From Phoronis australis (taxonomy: Eukaryota > Phoronida > Phoronidae), in the NCBI GenBank assembly GCA_002633005.1, contig NMRA01000514.1, positions 1 through 62,000 of the forward strand: a stretch of 62,000 nt of DNA, in the 5' to 3' direction. Under the pieces are notes generated by a model. The model was not told the DNA's origin, ran no database searches, and saw only the letters and a program-made list of their open reading frames with translations. The position numbers and the translations under genes were made by a program. Below are positions 26,854 through 39,164 of this stretch, one piece after another (the first letter of the stretch is position 1; the number at the start of each line of letters is the position of its first letter).

Positions 26854-29800
26854 TTAATTCTCCACATCTTGCTCGTCTAAAAACGCTCTCAGGTCACGTC
26901 CAGTCAGTTCATCGACGTCATCGTCTTCATAGATATTCTCTGGAATAACAAATCAATGCCTCCATAAACATGTAATCAAACTTAAGTACGTTCATTGCAC
27001 GATATTCACTACTTGCACACTTTGGTGGCGCTGCAAAATTGATAGTTGTTATATTGTTATTGATGTCATTAATACCTGAATGACTGAATGACTTTCATAG
27101 GTCTTACACACGGCGTAGTTCAGAACTTGAGCCACAATGTACAATCCAAGTCCTTCTGCAACGCCCAATAAAACCAAACTTGCTTTCAATGGTTATAAGC
27201 ACTGACGTAGTAGCAAACAAGTCGTCCCTCGTTCGAAATTCGACAGATCTCGTTCATGGTAAAGTGCTCCGAAGCAACCACTCATTCCTACACCCCTAAC
27301 CCCCCCCCAACCCCGGTCGAAAACAATTTCGTGTAACGATTTGGCTGCAGATCATAAACCAGGGGTACCATAGAATCATACGCACGAGCATCGCACCTTG
27401 TGTACGAACCATCCATGAATCTTGCAAACGAACCTAAAACGCATAACCATGCGCACGAACAACAAAAATCACACATACGAAAACAAAACCATACACGCGA
27501 GCATCTGATCGTGCTTGTGACACTATGCTCGTGCGCATGATTTTTGTTCGTATGCGGGACTTTTGGGTTCGTACATGTATGCATGATTCATAGGTTCGTA
27601 GGTAGTCTGTGCGTAAGATGCGATGCTCGTGCGTACATGTATATGATTCTATGGTACCCCCAGAAACACACCACATGCATATTTCCTGTCAGCAGGTGGT
27701 AAAAAATTTCGCGCTCACAGGTTTCTCAAAGACTGAGGTGAATTTCATTAAATGACCCCACTTAAATTCCAGTTGAGTTCATCAAATCCCACGAAAACGG
27801 ACCAGCAAACATCGAGACCCCGTACTCGACATCGTAAACTCTACACATTCGCCGAAACTACTCCGGGCAAAAATTGGTGACCAAACTCTATTCTGCCCAG
27901 GGCCAAGATTCCCTCCCCGGATCCAGCTCCGAGTTGGATGATCAAGAATGGAGGACAGATTCCTGGGTCCTGGTTTGGAGTGTGGTCACCGAGTATTTTC
28001 GGCGCGTGTATGAGGCATTGGGGACGGATAAGGAACTGATCTACATCGCGTCCTTAGTGTTTATTTGTCTGCGAGGGCTAGAAACGTAGTCATGAAATCG
28101 TTCCCACTCTAGCATTCCAGTTAACGAGTCAGGTTTCCGCGCACCTTCCAAAAAGAAAGGTCTTTTCAAAAGTGTTCCAGTTGGTGTTTTCACAGCAATA
28201 TCAAGTCAAAACTTGACGAAGTGCACTCAGGTCAAAATTGAAGCTTGCGTCTTACCTTTGATGGCCCTTTCCACCATCTGATCGTCAGCGTCCATCTGGT
28301 TTGAGTCGTAGAAACCTTCGTCTATAAACTCATCTGTATCAAAACAGATAATGGTTTAAATGCTAAGAAACAACGACTGGGATAAAGAGCGATATGAATA
28401 ACGACAATGAAGGCTGTAATGAAGATGATAATAGTGGTGATGGCAATTGTGACGGTGACGGTGATGATGTTGGCGATGGTAATGGCTTCGTGGTGGTGGT
28501 GATGGTGATATTAATGATGATGACAACGATAGTAGTGCTGATAATGGAGATGGTAGTTGTGAAGGCGTTAGTATTGTGATGACGGTGATATTGGTCCGTC
28601 GGTGTGTTCAGCGAGGCGTATGCTCAAATAGAAACAGTGCACTCGTATTATTAGACGACTGGTCGTATGATATAAGGTTGCTCACTCACACAGAAACAAA
28701 GACAACGTCCAGAGTTCCGAATCCTCTTAAATGTTTGGAGTCTTTTGAGAACGTGCTCGGTCTCAGGGTTTCCCTCAGAGCATTCAACAAAAGGATTCCA
28801 AGTAAGTGCACTTTGAGAATGTTCACATACTACGTCATCCAAAACTTGCCAATTTTTACCAATCCCTCTGCCCACACCTCTTCCCAGCCTGTTATTACCT
28901 CATCGGTGATAAAGTGGGTCTGTCGCTTGTCTGGTACATGTCAGGCGGATCCAGAGGGTCAATGGGGTTCGGACCCCCTTTTGTCCCGGATTTTAGTGAT
29001 ATCAAATCTAGAATTTTCAAATTGATGAACTGGACCCCCCTTTTAAAAAATCCTTGATCCGGCCCCCTTTTTAAAAAATCCTAGATCCACTACTGCATGT
29101 TTAAACATGTAGGTAAGCCTAGTAAAATATGACCGACTCTAGGAAGGGTGAAACGGCGAGTCACGGTTTTGGAATTGGTCAATTCCACTAAATGTCTAGC
29201 CAGTCCCCAACAACATACTGAGATGGAGATATTTCAGTAAACCACATCGTTACGTCACCATGAGTCTAACCCCATCCCCTGCCATAAATCGTCATCCTTT
29301 CCAAATCCCCTCCCCCGCGTATTATGACGTAATTAATAAACTCTCCCTAACGACAAGAGTACATCAAACGAACCACCAAAATGCTGTTAGTCACTTTAGT
29401 CATACATGACCCAGGGGACTGCTTGTTCGTGGCCCCCACTTTTTTTACTGTATAAAGTTTTTGTTATGGTTGTGCGAAGTGCAAAGATGACGGAAAATAA
29501 GCTCTGCCTCGTCATTTAAGTTCGCCGTGTCTTTTAAAAGCAATTTACATGAAACTAATCCTGCGGATTATATCATAAAACAGATGTCGTGGTGGAAATA
29601 TCATTTGAAAACAAGTTTGTGCTTTTTGCGTTAACGTCGGCGTTTTTATTTTTTAGATTTTACATGTATATCAAGGGAACAAAATATCTTGAGTTTACAG
29701 AACTCATAAATTATTATCACTAACCATAAGATCCCGGTTCCTTCAAACTTCTCAGTGATATTTCTTTGTCTTCCAGTGGAACAAACTTCATGATCTCCTG

Positions 29801-31454
29801 GTGATGAGCATCCGTCATCTACAAAACAGCGTTGCTATGAAGTTATTGTCAGCTTTCGTGGGAACCGCTTTTTTACCTTCACGTTGTCAACGTACTATAG
29901 TGTACATTTTAGCACTAGCACTAGGTGGCGCTTGCTACAAATTTAAATATTCACGGTTTTAGTAAGACATGGCATCTTTAATGCTCGAATGTTCGTCGTG
30001 GCGATGTTAAAACCGATGGTTGCTTCGCCATAAAAAAGTAGTAAAGCGTTGAATTTTGTGTTCTCCGAAGCCCCAAGCCAGTCAACAATCTGCATGCGAC
30101 AGACTGTCATGTTGTTTCCTGAGCACAAAAATGATTTCCAACTTTTATCGTCTTCTAATTTCAAAATACAAGCTGAGGATATTTCATTGTAAGAGCGCTA
30201 AAATTTTTAACTTTAAATAATATTATAATTCAACAAGGGCGAAATCACGGGACTGTTAGCGGACTGAAGCCGTTACTCACTTCTCGTTTGCCATTTCTGC
30301 CGTATTTCCTACAGAGTGTGCACGCTCTTGAGTTGTAGTTGCTATATCGACATATGTAGCGACATGCTACGGGACTGTAAGGAATAATAGTTGATTAATG
30401 ACAGAAAAGTCGCGCGTCTTCCATGTTTTATCAGTAAGATTTTGCTAGAAATGCTTGCGCTATCAATAGCGTGTTCCAGATAGAATCTGAAAACCCGCGT
30501 CCCGTTCAGTAACGCTAGGACCTCGCTAAAAAGCAAGACTTCGCGAGATTACGTGAGATATTGCCGTGTATTTTAAATGAGAACACGTGACTTTGACTAG
30601 GTTTTAGCTAGGTCCTAGCGTAGGTCCTAGAGTCTACTGAAAGCACGCCCGGTCTCAGTTTCCCGACTGAAATATCTTTTCCTTTTTTATTTTATTCAGC
30701 TTTGGAGAATTTTTCATATTACCACATTACGCAAAAACGTCATTTAAGAAACATGTTGTTAAAAAGTAAGCCAGGCTTGTTCATGATGACTTTAAAGAAT
30801 GGAAATCGTTCTGCGTGCTCTGAGTGCAGACAAGTGCGGCAACGGTTACACATGTCGCTACAGACAATGACATTTTCCTGGCGATTCAAATGAAATACTG
30901 GAGCCATTACTGCTCAAAATAAGAAAATAGTTGGTGACGCCATGGCCACGAAGGAACACACATACATACAATTTGTTTTGAAAATTCATAGCATAGAATG
31001 AGATCTATAAATATGAGCCTTTGTCTCGTTTCAACCTAGAGTGTATTTTCGTTTGAGTTTAACTATCGATTCTAAATTGTTTTAAAAACAACGACATTTT
31101 TATTCAGCTTTGGCGGTCATTTTGGAGTGCAGAATCAGAAATCCAAATTAAACTAAAAAATTTTACTATTCTGTTCGTTTTGAAAAAAAATTGATCTCAA
31201 ATCCGTCATTTGGGTATACATGTATACACTAAAATTGACTTTAGCAACTTTTCGAACGTAAAAGGTCTTTTTGTACTCACATGGCCTTCTTCAGTCTGTC
31301 CCAGTTCCTCCGGAGCCAACTCCATCCGTTAGATATAGCTCGTCTCACACGACGCCAGGCGCGACGGAACCAGCCAGCCTCGTTTTCGACGACGAGACTG
31401 CAGAAAATGGCGAGTACGAGAAATATGGCGACTGCCTTTCCCATCGTTATTTAC
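26854..31454 (-). CDS. Secreted Arg/Trp-rich four-cysteine peptide precursor with acidic tail, copy B
   Basis: Five in-phase coding exons: 31281-31444 (ATG at 31444; exon begins 31454 after an acceptor), 30281-30374, 29725-29818, 28256-28333 and 26854-26939, all GT-AG, 171 residues. Residues 1-23 form a signal peptide (MGKAVAIFLVLAIFC...ENEA) with predicted cleavage before GWFRR. Residues 24-55 are Arg/Trp-rich with hydrophobics at 3-4 residue spacing, so an amphipathic helix is likely. Cysteines 59, 63, 73 and 76 (C-x3-C-x9-C-x2-C) lie in a Tyr/Arg-rich module. G83-K84-R85 is a dibasic cleavage and C-amidation signal. Residues 86-171 carry 28 acidic against 8 basic residues, balancing the +18 core. 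Signal, cationic peptide, GKR and acidic tail is the known layout of tachyplesin precursors, and mussel mytilins also carry acidic C-terminal extensions. I infer a secreted antimicrobial peptide but recognise no family. Confidence 0.8.
27362..27660. mobile_element. ~300-bp palindromic foldback MITE
   Basis: Starts GGGGTACCATAGAATCATA and ends with the reverse complement (ATGATTCTATGGTACCCC). The arms also share CGCACGAGCATCGCA and further Cys/His-free CATGCGCACGAAC blocks. It is nearly palindromic throughout and has no coding capacity. It lies in intron 4 of the copy B peptide gene. Confidence 0.85.
28395..28572. repeat. GAT/GGT-type imperfect microsatellite in intron 3 of copy B
   Basis: Runs of GATGGTGATGGCGAT-like text, about 60 bp upstream (in transcript sense) of coding exon 4. 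Matches the run at 4850-5062 in unit A. Open frames across it are artefacts of the repeat. Confidence 0.8.
28943..29097. repeat. Dispersed repeat with CCCCCTTTT-AAAATCC-GGATCC modules
   Basis: Contains three variants of (G)GGATCCAG / GGACCCCCCTTTT / AAAAATCCTTGATCC in mixed orientation, typical of short dispersed non-coding repeats in invertebrate genomes. Boundaries are approximate and the family is not identified. Confidence 0.45.
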
Positions 31455-31924
31455 CTGATACAAAAAGAAAAACAGGAAGGGGTTATACGATGATAGATGT
31501 ATGAGAAAGGTGACAAGCCTTCCAGTATTTTTAGAACTAACAGAGTAACCGAATGATCTTAGCGCTGAGCTAAAACTGCCAACGAGGGGGAATTTTGTTT
31601 ACTTTCAAATGTTCCATGACATTGTACTACAAAAGCTAATAAGATACTTGTTAATTCTTTAAAAAGATACAATGAGTGTAACGTTTTTAAATCAATTCTG
31701 AAAACGGGATCAAAAACTGTTATAAAAATAGATCAGTCCCAGGATATAATCTCTGTACACAAAAGTCGACAAAAATTGGACAGTTGCAAGGCACGCTTAA
31801 AGTATACTTCTAAATATGTAGGCATTAGTCACTCAATTGTCCCGCACAAGACCCCCGGGCTGCTTTTGCCTATTATCAAATAACTGTTGAAAATCTAATT
31901 AAATACAAAAATAATTAAACAATA

Positions 31925-31995
31925 TTTATATGAAACACATATAATATAATATAATATAATATAGTATAATACAATGTAATGTAATACAACATAAC
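31925..31995. repeat. ATAAT-type AT-rich microsatellite
   Basis: Repeated ATAAT and ATACAAT units grading into TAATACAACATAACATAG. Confidence 0.7.
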
Positions 31996-32509
31996 ATAGT
32001 TAAAACAGCTGGACACGTCGGCCCGGTCCCTCAACAGCGATTTGAAACTTTCAGGTAGAAACGTTCCATTAGCTACAATGCATGTTGAAAGACTGTTCCA
32101 ACAGGTGTCACTGTCCTCTGGTCTACAACCCTGACATATGCTATCATGTGTTAAAAATGAGCCGACATTTCAATGTAAATTAATACATGGACTTCGATTG
32201 CCTCCTGCTTATATTCAACAGTAGTAAAAATTCAATATTTATTTTACTCTCCGAATGAATTTACAATTTAACCTATCACGATGCTTGATTCCAGCACAAA
32301 TTGTAAATTTACTCTAACCGTGCGAGGAAATTGGTCAAACTTTGAATCGAGTTTCGAGTACAGAGATTAGGCACGGCCCCTGGTATTAAGAGGATTGAAT
32401 CCCTCATCTGATTAGTACATTGGATGTTGGCGCATTGATACATGTTAATGTAGTATGTTTTTCACGAAAGTGTGGACAGATGTCTTGGACGTCAAAATAA
32501 AGACGACTC

Positions 32510-32694
32510 GTGTGGTTGAGTAACCTGATTTATAGTTGAACATGACTCGTGTGGCTGGGTAACCTGATTTATAGTTGAACATAACTCATGTGGTTGGGGA
32601 GCCTGATTTATAGTTGAACATAACTCATGTGGTTGGGGAGCCTGATTTATAGTTGAACATAACTCATGTGGTTGGGGAGCCTGATTTATAGTTA
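32510..32694. repeat. 39-bp tandem repeat, five copies
   Basis: The unit runs from (A/G)TGTGGTTGGGGAGCCTGATT to TATAGTTGAACATAACTC. Copies 3-5 are identical over their shared length and copies 1-2 have a few changes. Because 39 is a multiple of three, one minus-strand frame stays open through it with a repeating N-Q-A-P-Q-P-H-E-L-C-S-T-I text; I do not consider it a gene. It lies in the first intron of copy B and is absent from unit A. Confidence 0.9.
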
Positions 32695-33561
32695 CTGGGA
32701 AGTGAACAAGACGTATGTAAACCTGTTTAATAATTTTGAGTAAATATTTTTGCAAAACCATTTTGCGTGATAACTTTTAAATAATTCAAAACTAACATTC
32801 ATATTCTTACGACTTCAGTTTTAATACAGTCATAAACCTTATTGTAGCATCAACCCAATGATATTTAAGTTTTATTTATTATGAATATTCAAGTTCGAAT
32901 TTAAATTTGAATTTCATGTTGCTGAAGACTATGCACGCAGCGGTCAGGGTTGAATAGTAAAAGAACATAAATAGATTTAGATATCTTAGAAGTTACAAAA
33001 TGTCTTTAAAATTTTGCTATTTTCTCAGTCAAAGAATTAAGAAAAAGTAAAGATCTAGAAAAGGCAGTAATAGTTAAGCTTGTTTACTAATTTCCCGTGG
33101 TTTATCGACTTTCCAGAAATGCTTACCATCCTTAATGAAATGAATTAAACGACCCTTGTCATTTAAACAACATTTTCTTTGTTTTCTCCAATAAAAAACA
33201 GGATCAGCTTTATCAAACCAGATTAAATATAACTACGATGATAAATGGCAACTCAGTATAAAATTGCACTTTTCGCCATCAAATTTTCTTGGTTTGAAAT
33301 AGTAAGGTTTGGTATCGGCCACTTCGACGGCCCTTTTGCCTGCTAGTATACTTCTAAAACGGAGCGGTAAGAACTCTGATGGTACGACTTGGAAAGCGAT
33401 AACTGCTCCCTCCTTCTTTCACTATGTACCTACTCTCTTGAACAGATCAGAAGTGGCAAACGTTTTGTGATATGATGTTACAATAAAACATGACTCGGTA
33501 GCAAAAATATAAGATCTGAAACACTTGCAAACTTATTTACAATATTTTTAGTCTAACTTAC

Positions 33562-33645
33562 CCGGGTATTTCACGAACTTCTTACTACGATGGCGAAACA
33601 GGCTCGTTTATAAAGGTACCAGTCAGCAGGGCTTCAGCCAATCAG
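33562..33645 (-). promoter_or_regulatory. TATA promoter and non-coding first exon of copy B
   Basis: On the minus strand an inverted CCAAT box (GATTGGCT, within 33636-33645) precedes a TATAAA box (33612-33607). The donor (exon end 33562, then GTAAGTTAG) follows 45 bases later. Transcription is inferred to start near 33580. The non-coding exon would join the coding exon at 31454, whose first ten bases before the ATG are untranslated. The arrangement is conserved in unit A. Confidence 0.7.
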
Positions 33646-35419
33646 CTTCAAGTATTCCCTGCACTTCAACGACACCTTAGCATGTTGCTCTATTAAAGTG
33701 TTTGTGAAAAATAGCCTTGTTTATGTCACGACTCATACCATTTGCCTAAAGCTCTAGTCTTTTTCCTGTCTTTCAACTCTCCGACGGACCATCTGGACAT
33801 TCTTGACAAAACGTCGTCTTAAAGAGGCATGGAACGCGAAAACTCCTAAAAAATACCTTTTGAAGAGATTGTGGCGAATCTGCTATTTGGGGATGCTCAC
33901 GTGAGCTTTCACCCTTGAATATTGAAATAATTTCTAGAAAATATCGTCAGATTAACAATTTTTAAATTCTTTCATCGCAATACAGTTTTCAAATTCTAAG
34001 CCCGTGATAATCTATACATGTATGCACTCAAGGGCTTTGGACTGGCTGCTGATTGAAATCGTCATTGTTTTGTTTACAACAACAGTCAAAGGTCACGTTT
34101 TCCATGTAAGGGAAATGTGCTACGTCTACGTCTTGTCATACCAAATAAGGAGGCGCGCTTTGCCTGGTGGGAGAAAAATCTAAAACTAAAGGAAAATGCA
34201 ACATCAACAGAAATTCAAAATATCTTGATTTCTGTTTCAGCGGTAAATAACCACTTTGAATTATGCAATTTAGTCTTTTTTCACGTCCTATGTCACTTTA
34301 AGTCACCCGCTTACGTAATTCTTCTCAAATAATTTTGTTTCTTATTTTCATATACCTTGTTGGCGTTGAACCCAAGTATACACTTGTTACAGTTATACAT
34401 ATATATGTAGATACAAAAACAGGTACATGGATAAATAATTTGACACTTTCACGCAACACGCAAACACCCACGCCCCCTCACGCTCGTGCATGTAATACCC
34501 TCACATTAATTTCGTAACCGCGACAAATTTGAGACCAACAACAGCTGAAGAGGATAGACTACAGTACATCTGTTGTGTTGTCCACGGTGCTTCTATTAAT
34601 GGCTCATGGTCAAAACTTGATAAACTTGTCCACTTTTGACGGCAAATATTAATACGCCTTTCTGAGGATAGTGAAAGGCATTATTGTGACCTTTGAAACT
34701 AGTTCCTTGCCATGGGTGAACGCGCGTTTTTCACGAAGCATGAAAAGTTCGGTCGTAAATCGATAGATCGAAAATTTTACATGTGCATTTGTAAGAACCG
34801 TCACACGGCCCCTTTAAACCCCATCCTCTTTTTGAGGTGTTCAAAAGGAGGAGTAGACAATCTCTAAGTGTATTTCCCAAAAAATAAGAAATTTCAGTAC
34901 TAGATAACTTGACAAATTTTACCTCGACACAAAGCAAAAAAACACCACTGCTTACAATAAAATCACCGTCTTTAAAGCCACAATGACGTCACATCACAGA
35001 TCACTTCGCAGGATATTAACATGACGACAACTCTTTCGAGGCTATGCAGCAATAAATCAATCCCAGTGCATAAAGTTCGAGGTGCTAAGCAACCCTTCTC
35101 CTGTCTCCCTCTGCATTCGGTCAAATGCATGTATAATTGAATCTAAATCGAGAGCTTTAATATTTTTGTTACAATTCGAGGCACACCTAAGAGTACAGGC
35201 AATTTTTGCAGGCCTATCGAATACCTCATTGATTATCCAAAGTTTACGTCAAATCATATGTTTGTTCTTTTGACTTGAAACTGTTCCACCTGTGCCAGCG
35301 AAAAAAGGATTTTACAAATTGGACACTAGCATCGATCTATATTCATTTCTTGAATGGGCGATGAAACAATTCGTTTATTTATAGCTTAGTGACGACGATC
35401 ACTCTTTCTTGAGTTGTTC

Positions 35420-38400
35420 TAGATCTGTGGTAAGCAGCCGATTTTTCATGATCACATCTTTTTCTTTCCTTGGCCAACTTTTGGTGTCTTGACTCGGGAA
35501 CTATTTAGTTGTCATCCACGGACAACCCCCCCCCCCAAGAAATTATACCGCTGACTATCAAAAAGCGTAATGTCTACCTTTGGCAAAGTGCCAAAGCACA
35601 ACCAGTGGTGTATTATAAACGCTGCTTACTCTGCACCAATTTTGTAACAAGAAAAATGTCGCGTCGTGCAACAAAAAAGTTTCAGTGCAAGTCGTGATTG
35701 CAAGTTAGCCTTGGGCGGGTAAGGAGTGTACCTCATCAAACGTATGAATGAAGGTGCTATTGTTGAGCTCAGCTTCAAAAGGTATATTTAACTAGTATTT
35801 GAACATTTGTGATAACAAAATCGCTAATAAAAAACAATTTATTTATCATGATGCGTAGGAAAAGACGTGTGGGACATTTTTTTAAATTTACCAGTGAGAT
35901 TTCTTATCTCACACCCAGCATAAACTCAAGCATGTCGTTAATTTCTAAAAGTAGGTCTAGATGGCGCTAGTTTGTGTGTTTATGACGCAATGGGTGGATT
36001 GCAGAGTGATTGCGTGAATGAGCGTGTTAATTTTTCTACAACTTTTATTTAATCGTGTTACACTGTGTTTGAAAAGCAAGCTTAGTTGAACAAGAAGTAG
36101 TCTGTGAAATCATGCTGTAACTTAAGATTTCAAACACTCAAGGCGACGAGTGAGCGATGAAGTAGGCCTACAGCAGTCCGGATGATGATTTGGCGCACTT
36201 GATTTGACAAATAAAAACTTACATCTTGGTTTCCAAACGGCAATTTAGTAACAAACGGAAAAGATTTGATTGTGCTCGTTCAGTGTTAAAGCTGATCCCC
36301 GTTCCAAGAAAACTGACTTAGCTAAGACAGATCTTTTCAGTCAATTTTAAGATAAGACTTGAATCTGTCTCAAGATCATTTCAAAAAAGAGATCTAAGTT
36401 CGACTTAAGTTTTTGATTTAAGTGTTGTCTTAATTTTGATTATCTCATCATCTGTAGAAGTTTTAAAGTTCGGAATTTGAGACAAATATTATACTTCTCT
36501 ACAGACTAGTGTGATTAGATTGGTGTTAACCATTGTCAAATTTATTCGAAAGTACCATGGAATTATTTCAGCTGATCTTAAATAATTACGTCAACTAGAA
36601 AATAAAAACGTGCTTTCCGTGAATCGGAAATGATAGATTTTTTGTATCTCCTTGTTAGTTTTCTACATGATAGTGTGCAAATATTTTACAGAATCTCAAC
36701 AGTAGTTTATGCGTAGTCCCGTATTCAACGAAAAGATCAAAGTAAGGAAAAATATCACGAGAAATTTAACTAACTTAAACAGTTCGCCGCAGGCTTCACT
36801 TTATACTGACGTCAATGTGAAGACCACGCAGTCTAAGTCACGAAATGCATGGATGAACGAATAAAAAACTAAAAAAACGGGGGTACAGATCTTAGCTATG
36901 GTTGCCCATTGCAAACTGCGGCCGATCCGAGAGGGTACTGTGTGGGGGTGGTAGGGGCACACTATTGTGCCCCCAGCGTCCATTACGTGTTCGGGTGTAC
37001 AGATTAAAACCGGTAGTTCAATTATAAAACACCAATCCTTTCTCCAGTATCGAATTATGCATTGAGAAAACTAAGCTAACGCCAGATACCCTCCTAGCCC
37101 TGCATTAGGGAACCCTCCTTGTAAAACGTGGTGACCATGGGAAGTCGAACATTCTGGAGCCCGCGGGAAAGTTCGAATAATTTAGGCGACGGCGAGGGCT
37201 AAACATTGTGGTGATCGGAGACGGCTCAAATAACCAGGGTGTCAGACTTTTTATTGTTTTAAGTAAGAACTCCGAGAAACATCAATCCAGTGGTGTCTAA
37301 AGCTCTGGTAACTTCTGTGGCGCATGTTTCGAATCTAATAGTTATTAAATCTTTTGGCCATTCAATACACTGTAAAACACCAAAACCAATCCACGAAGTT
37401 GTAAAATTGTCCTTGAATCGATTTTTTAAAAATCAAATTATTGGGATGTGGCCAGCTTTTACCTTTGGGAAATTATTAGTTATTATAAAAATAGTTATCA
37501 CCGTCATCATTACTCCGTTACAATTGGTTTTGTATGGTGTTGGCCGCGTTGATGTTGTCAAATTCTACTTGCTTGCAGTATTTATTTGTTTGTCTTTTCT
37601 AAATTGCAGACCAAGTAAACTGTTACTCCGGATCGCAGTACAGCTCACGTTAATATCACGTGAATGTTTTATTTTACGAGAACTTGAATAGTGAAGAAAT
37701 CGATACAGACGCTTCCCATTTCGTGAACACATCAGATCAAAGGGAAATAACCCAAGAGAATTGTTATGCAAGAATTTAGCGATCTTCAGAAGAAATGCTT
37801 TTTAGTTGGAACCCTGACCGAATGTGTGTAAGGCAAGCTGCCGTCTATCCAACATAATTCTCAGTCTTTGGTCAGTCAATTCAAAAACCTGATACGTAAC
37901 AATAATGAATTTTTAAGAAATTAATTTTAATTAGAAATGTTATACCAAACATGACAGCTTTCAACTGCCAACCATCGTGAGTGTTTAGTATCTAACACAT
38001 CAGTCTATGTCATCAAAATCTACGACAAAGTAAATTCATACAGGGTGTCTCAAAATTACGACGAAATTGAAATCAGAATACCTCGAAATATGAGATCTAA
38101 ACTCTGTTTGCTTCACTTGGCTTATAGCCCAGACTCTGTCGCCGTTTAGGTGTACCCACACAAAGAAATACGAGTCAAGCCTGGCGAGCGATAGAGGGCG
38201 CAGAACGTGTTCACGATTGTGAAACGGCCTCCAAGACGACTGAGTTATCCAGATGTAACTGGAGCTAGTGGAATCGGTCGCCGGTGTACCGGAGCTGCCC
38301 GGGTTGCCATGCTGGTTGTCAGTGGCCGGGGTGTCGAGTAGTACGACGCATTGCCAGGTGAAGGCTGCTTTAGTTTGCGTTGTGCCGCGTGTGTGTATAC

Positions 38401-38930
38401 ATGCAAAACGACTATTACCTATTTGACGAAATTAATCGGGCTTTCCCGAAATAAATTACAATCCTCTTGATCAATGGTAACTCACGAATTGTTTAGATTG
38501 GTTTTTAAATTGGATTATCTAACGGAAAAGTCATGACAAATCCTTTTCGCCGTGAGCATCTAGTAGGTGACTGGGGCTCAAACAAATTGAGCGGAACCTT
38601 AGTAAAATGGTCCGACGATAATGGGTCCACTAGTTTAACTTCCTTTACTAACATGCAAAACATATCCACCTTGAGGAAAAATGACAAAAATCCAATATCA
38701 GTACAAGGGGAACCCAGGAAATACAAAACGTGGTCATATTTCCATCTCTTTAGCAGACAGTATTCAATTCTCGCTGCATAATCTCCAAAACTTGAACCCT
38801 CGTTCTTTTAATGGATTTCCATAAAATCAATGCCTTTGGATACTGAGGCACAAAAATAAAAGTCACAACTTATATTTATACGAAATTTTATTAATACCAA
38901 CTAAAGGAAACAGACTAAGCACTTCACCAA
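35420..38930. other. No gene recognised
   Basis: Repetitive intergenic DNA. Near 36880-36990 a GC-rich GGGGGTGGTAGGGGCACACTATTGTGCCCC block contains a short palindrome. At 38043-38056 a CAGGGTGTCTCAAAA motif resembles the end of a mariner-like element, but no second end or transposase was found. Frames at 37290-37691 (plus) and 38505-38726 (minus) are not recognisable. Confidence 0.45.
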
Positions 38931-38984
38931 ACACACACTAAAAGGATATCACTGAATGATAACTGATGCTGATACAACTGGTAT

Positions 38985-39092
38985 ATTGCCGATATCACTG
39001 ATTGTGATATTACTGATGCTGATATCCCTGATTGTGATATTACAGGCGCTGATATCACTGATTATGATATTACAGGCGCTGATATCAATGAA
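38985..39092. repeat. ~30-bp tandem repeat (GATATCACTGATTGTGATAT)
   Basis: About three to four copies of CTGATATCACTGATTGTGAT-ATTACAGGCG with small changes. Each copy contains GATATC and ATATCAC/GTGATAT inverted words. Confidence 0.8.
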
Positions 39093-39164
39093 AAAAACTT
39101 TCCATACTAGTTTTAAATAGTCAAGTCCTTTTTAACACTGAAGCAGCTTTTAACAAATGAGACA

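Larger units (their letters stand above)
25040..35410 (-). repeat. Duplicated unit B of the peptide-gene tandem duplication
   Basis: Collinear with unit A, from the 3' flank (about 25060) to about 1.8 kb upstream of the promoter (about 35400). It lacks the LINE, the 2.5-kb inverted-repeat element and the 13.3-kb foldback of unit A, so it is the more compact and probably more ancestral arrangement. It has its own foldback insertion in intron 4 (27362-27660). Confidence 0.8.

Noticed and set aside
27288-27676. Minus-strand 98- and 80-codon Cys/His-rich frames
   Set aside because: They are translations of the palindromic foldback at 27362-27660, not a zinc-finger gene.
31271-31504. Plus-strand frames of 70-77 codons
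   Set aside because: They are antisense shadows of the signal-peptide exon of copy B; the minus-strand reading has a signal peptide, a donor and an acceptor.
37290-37691. 133-codon plus-strand frame with hydrophobic segments
   Set aside because: No recognisable family, ordinary AT-rich codon content, no splice context and no paralogue in the window; chance remains the simplest explanation.
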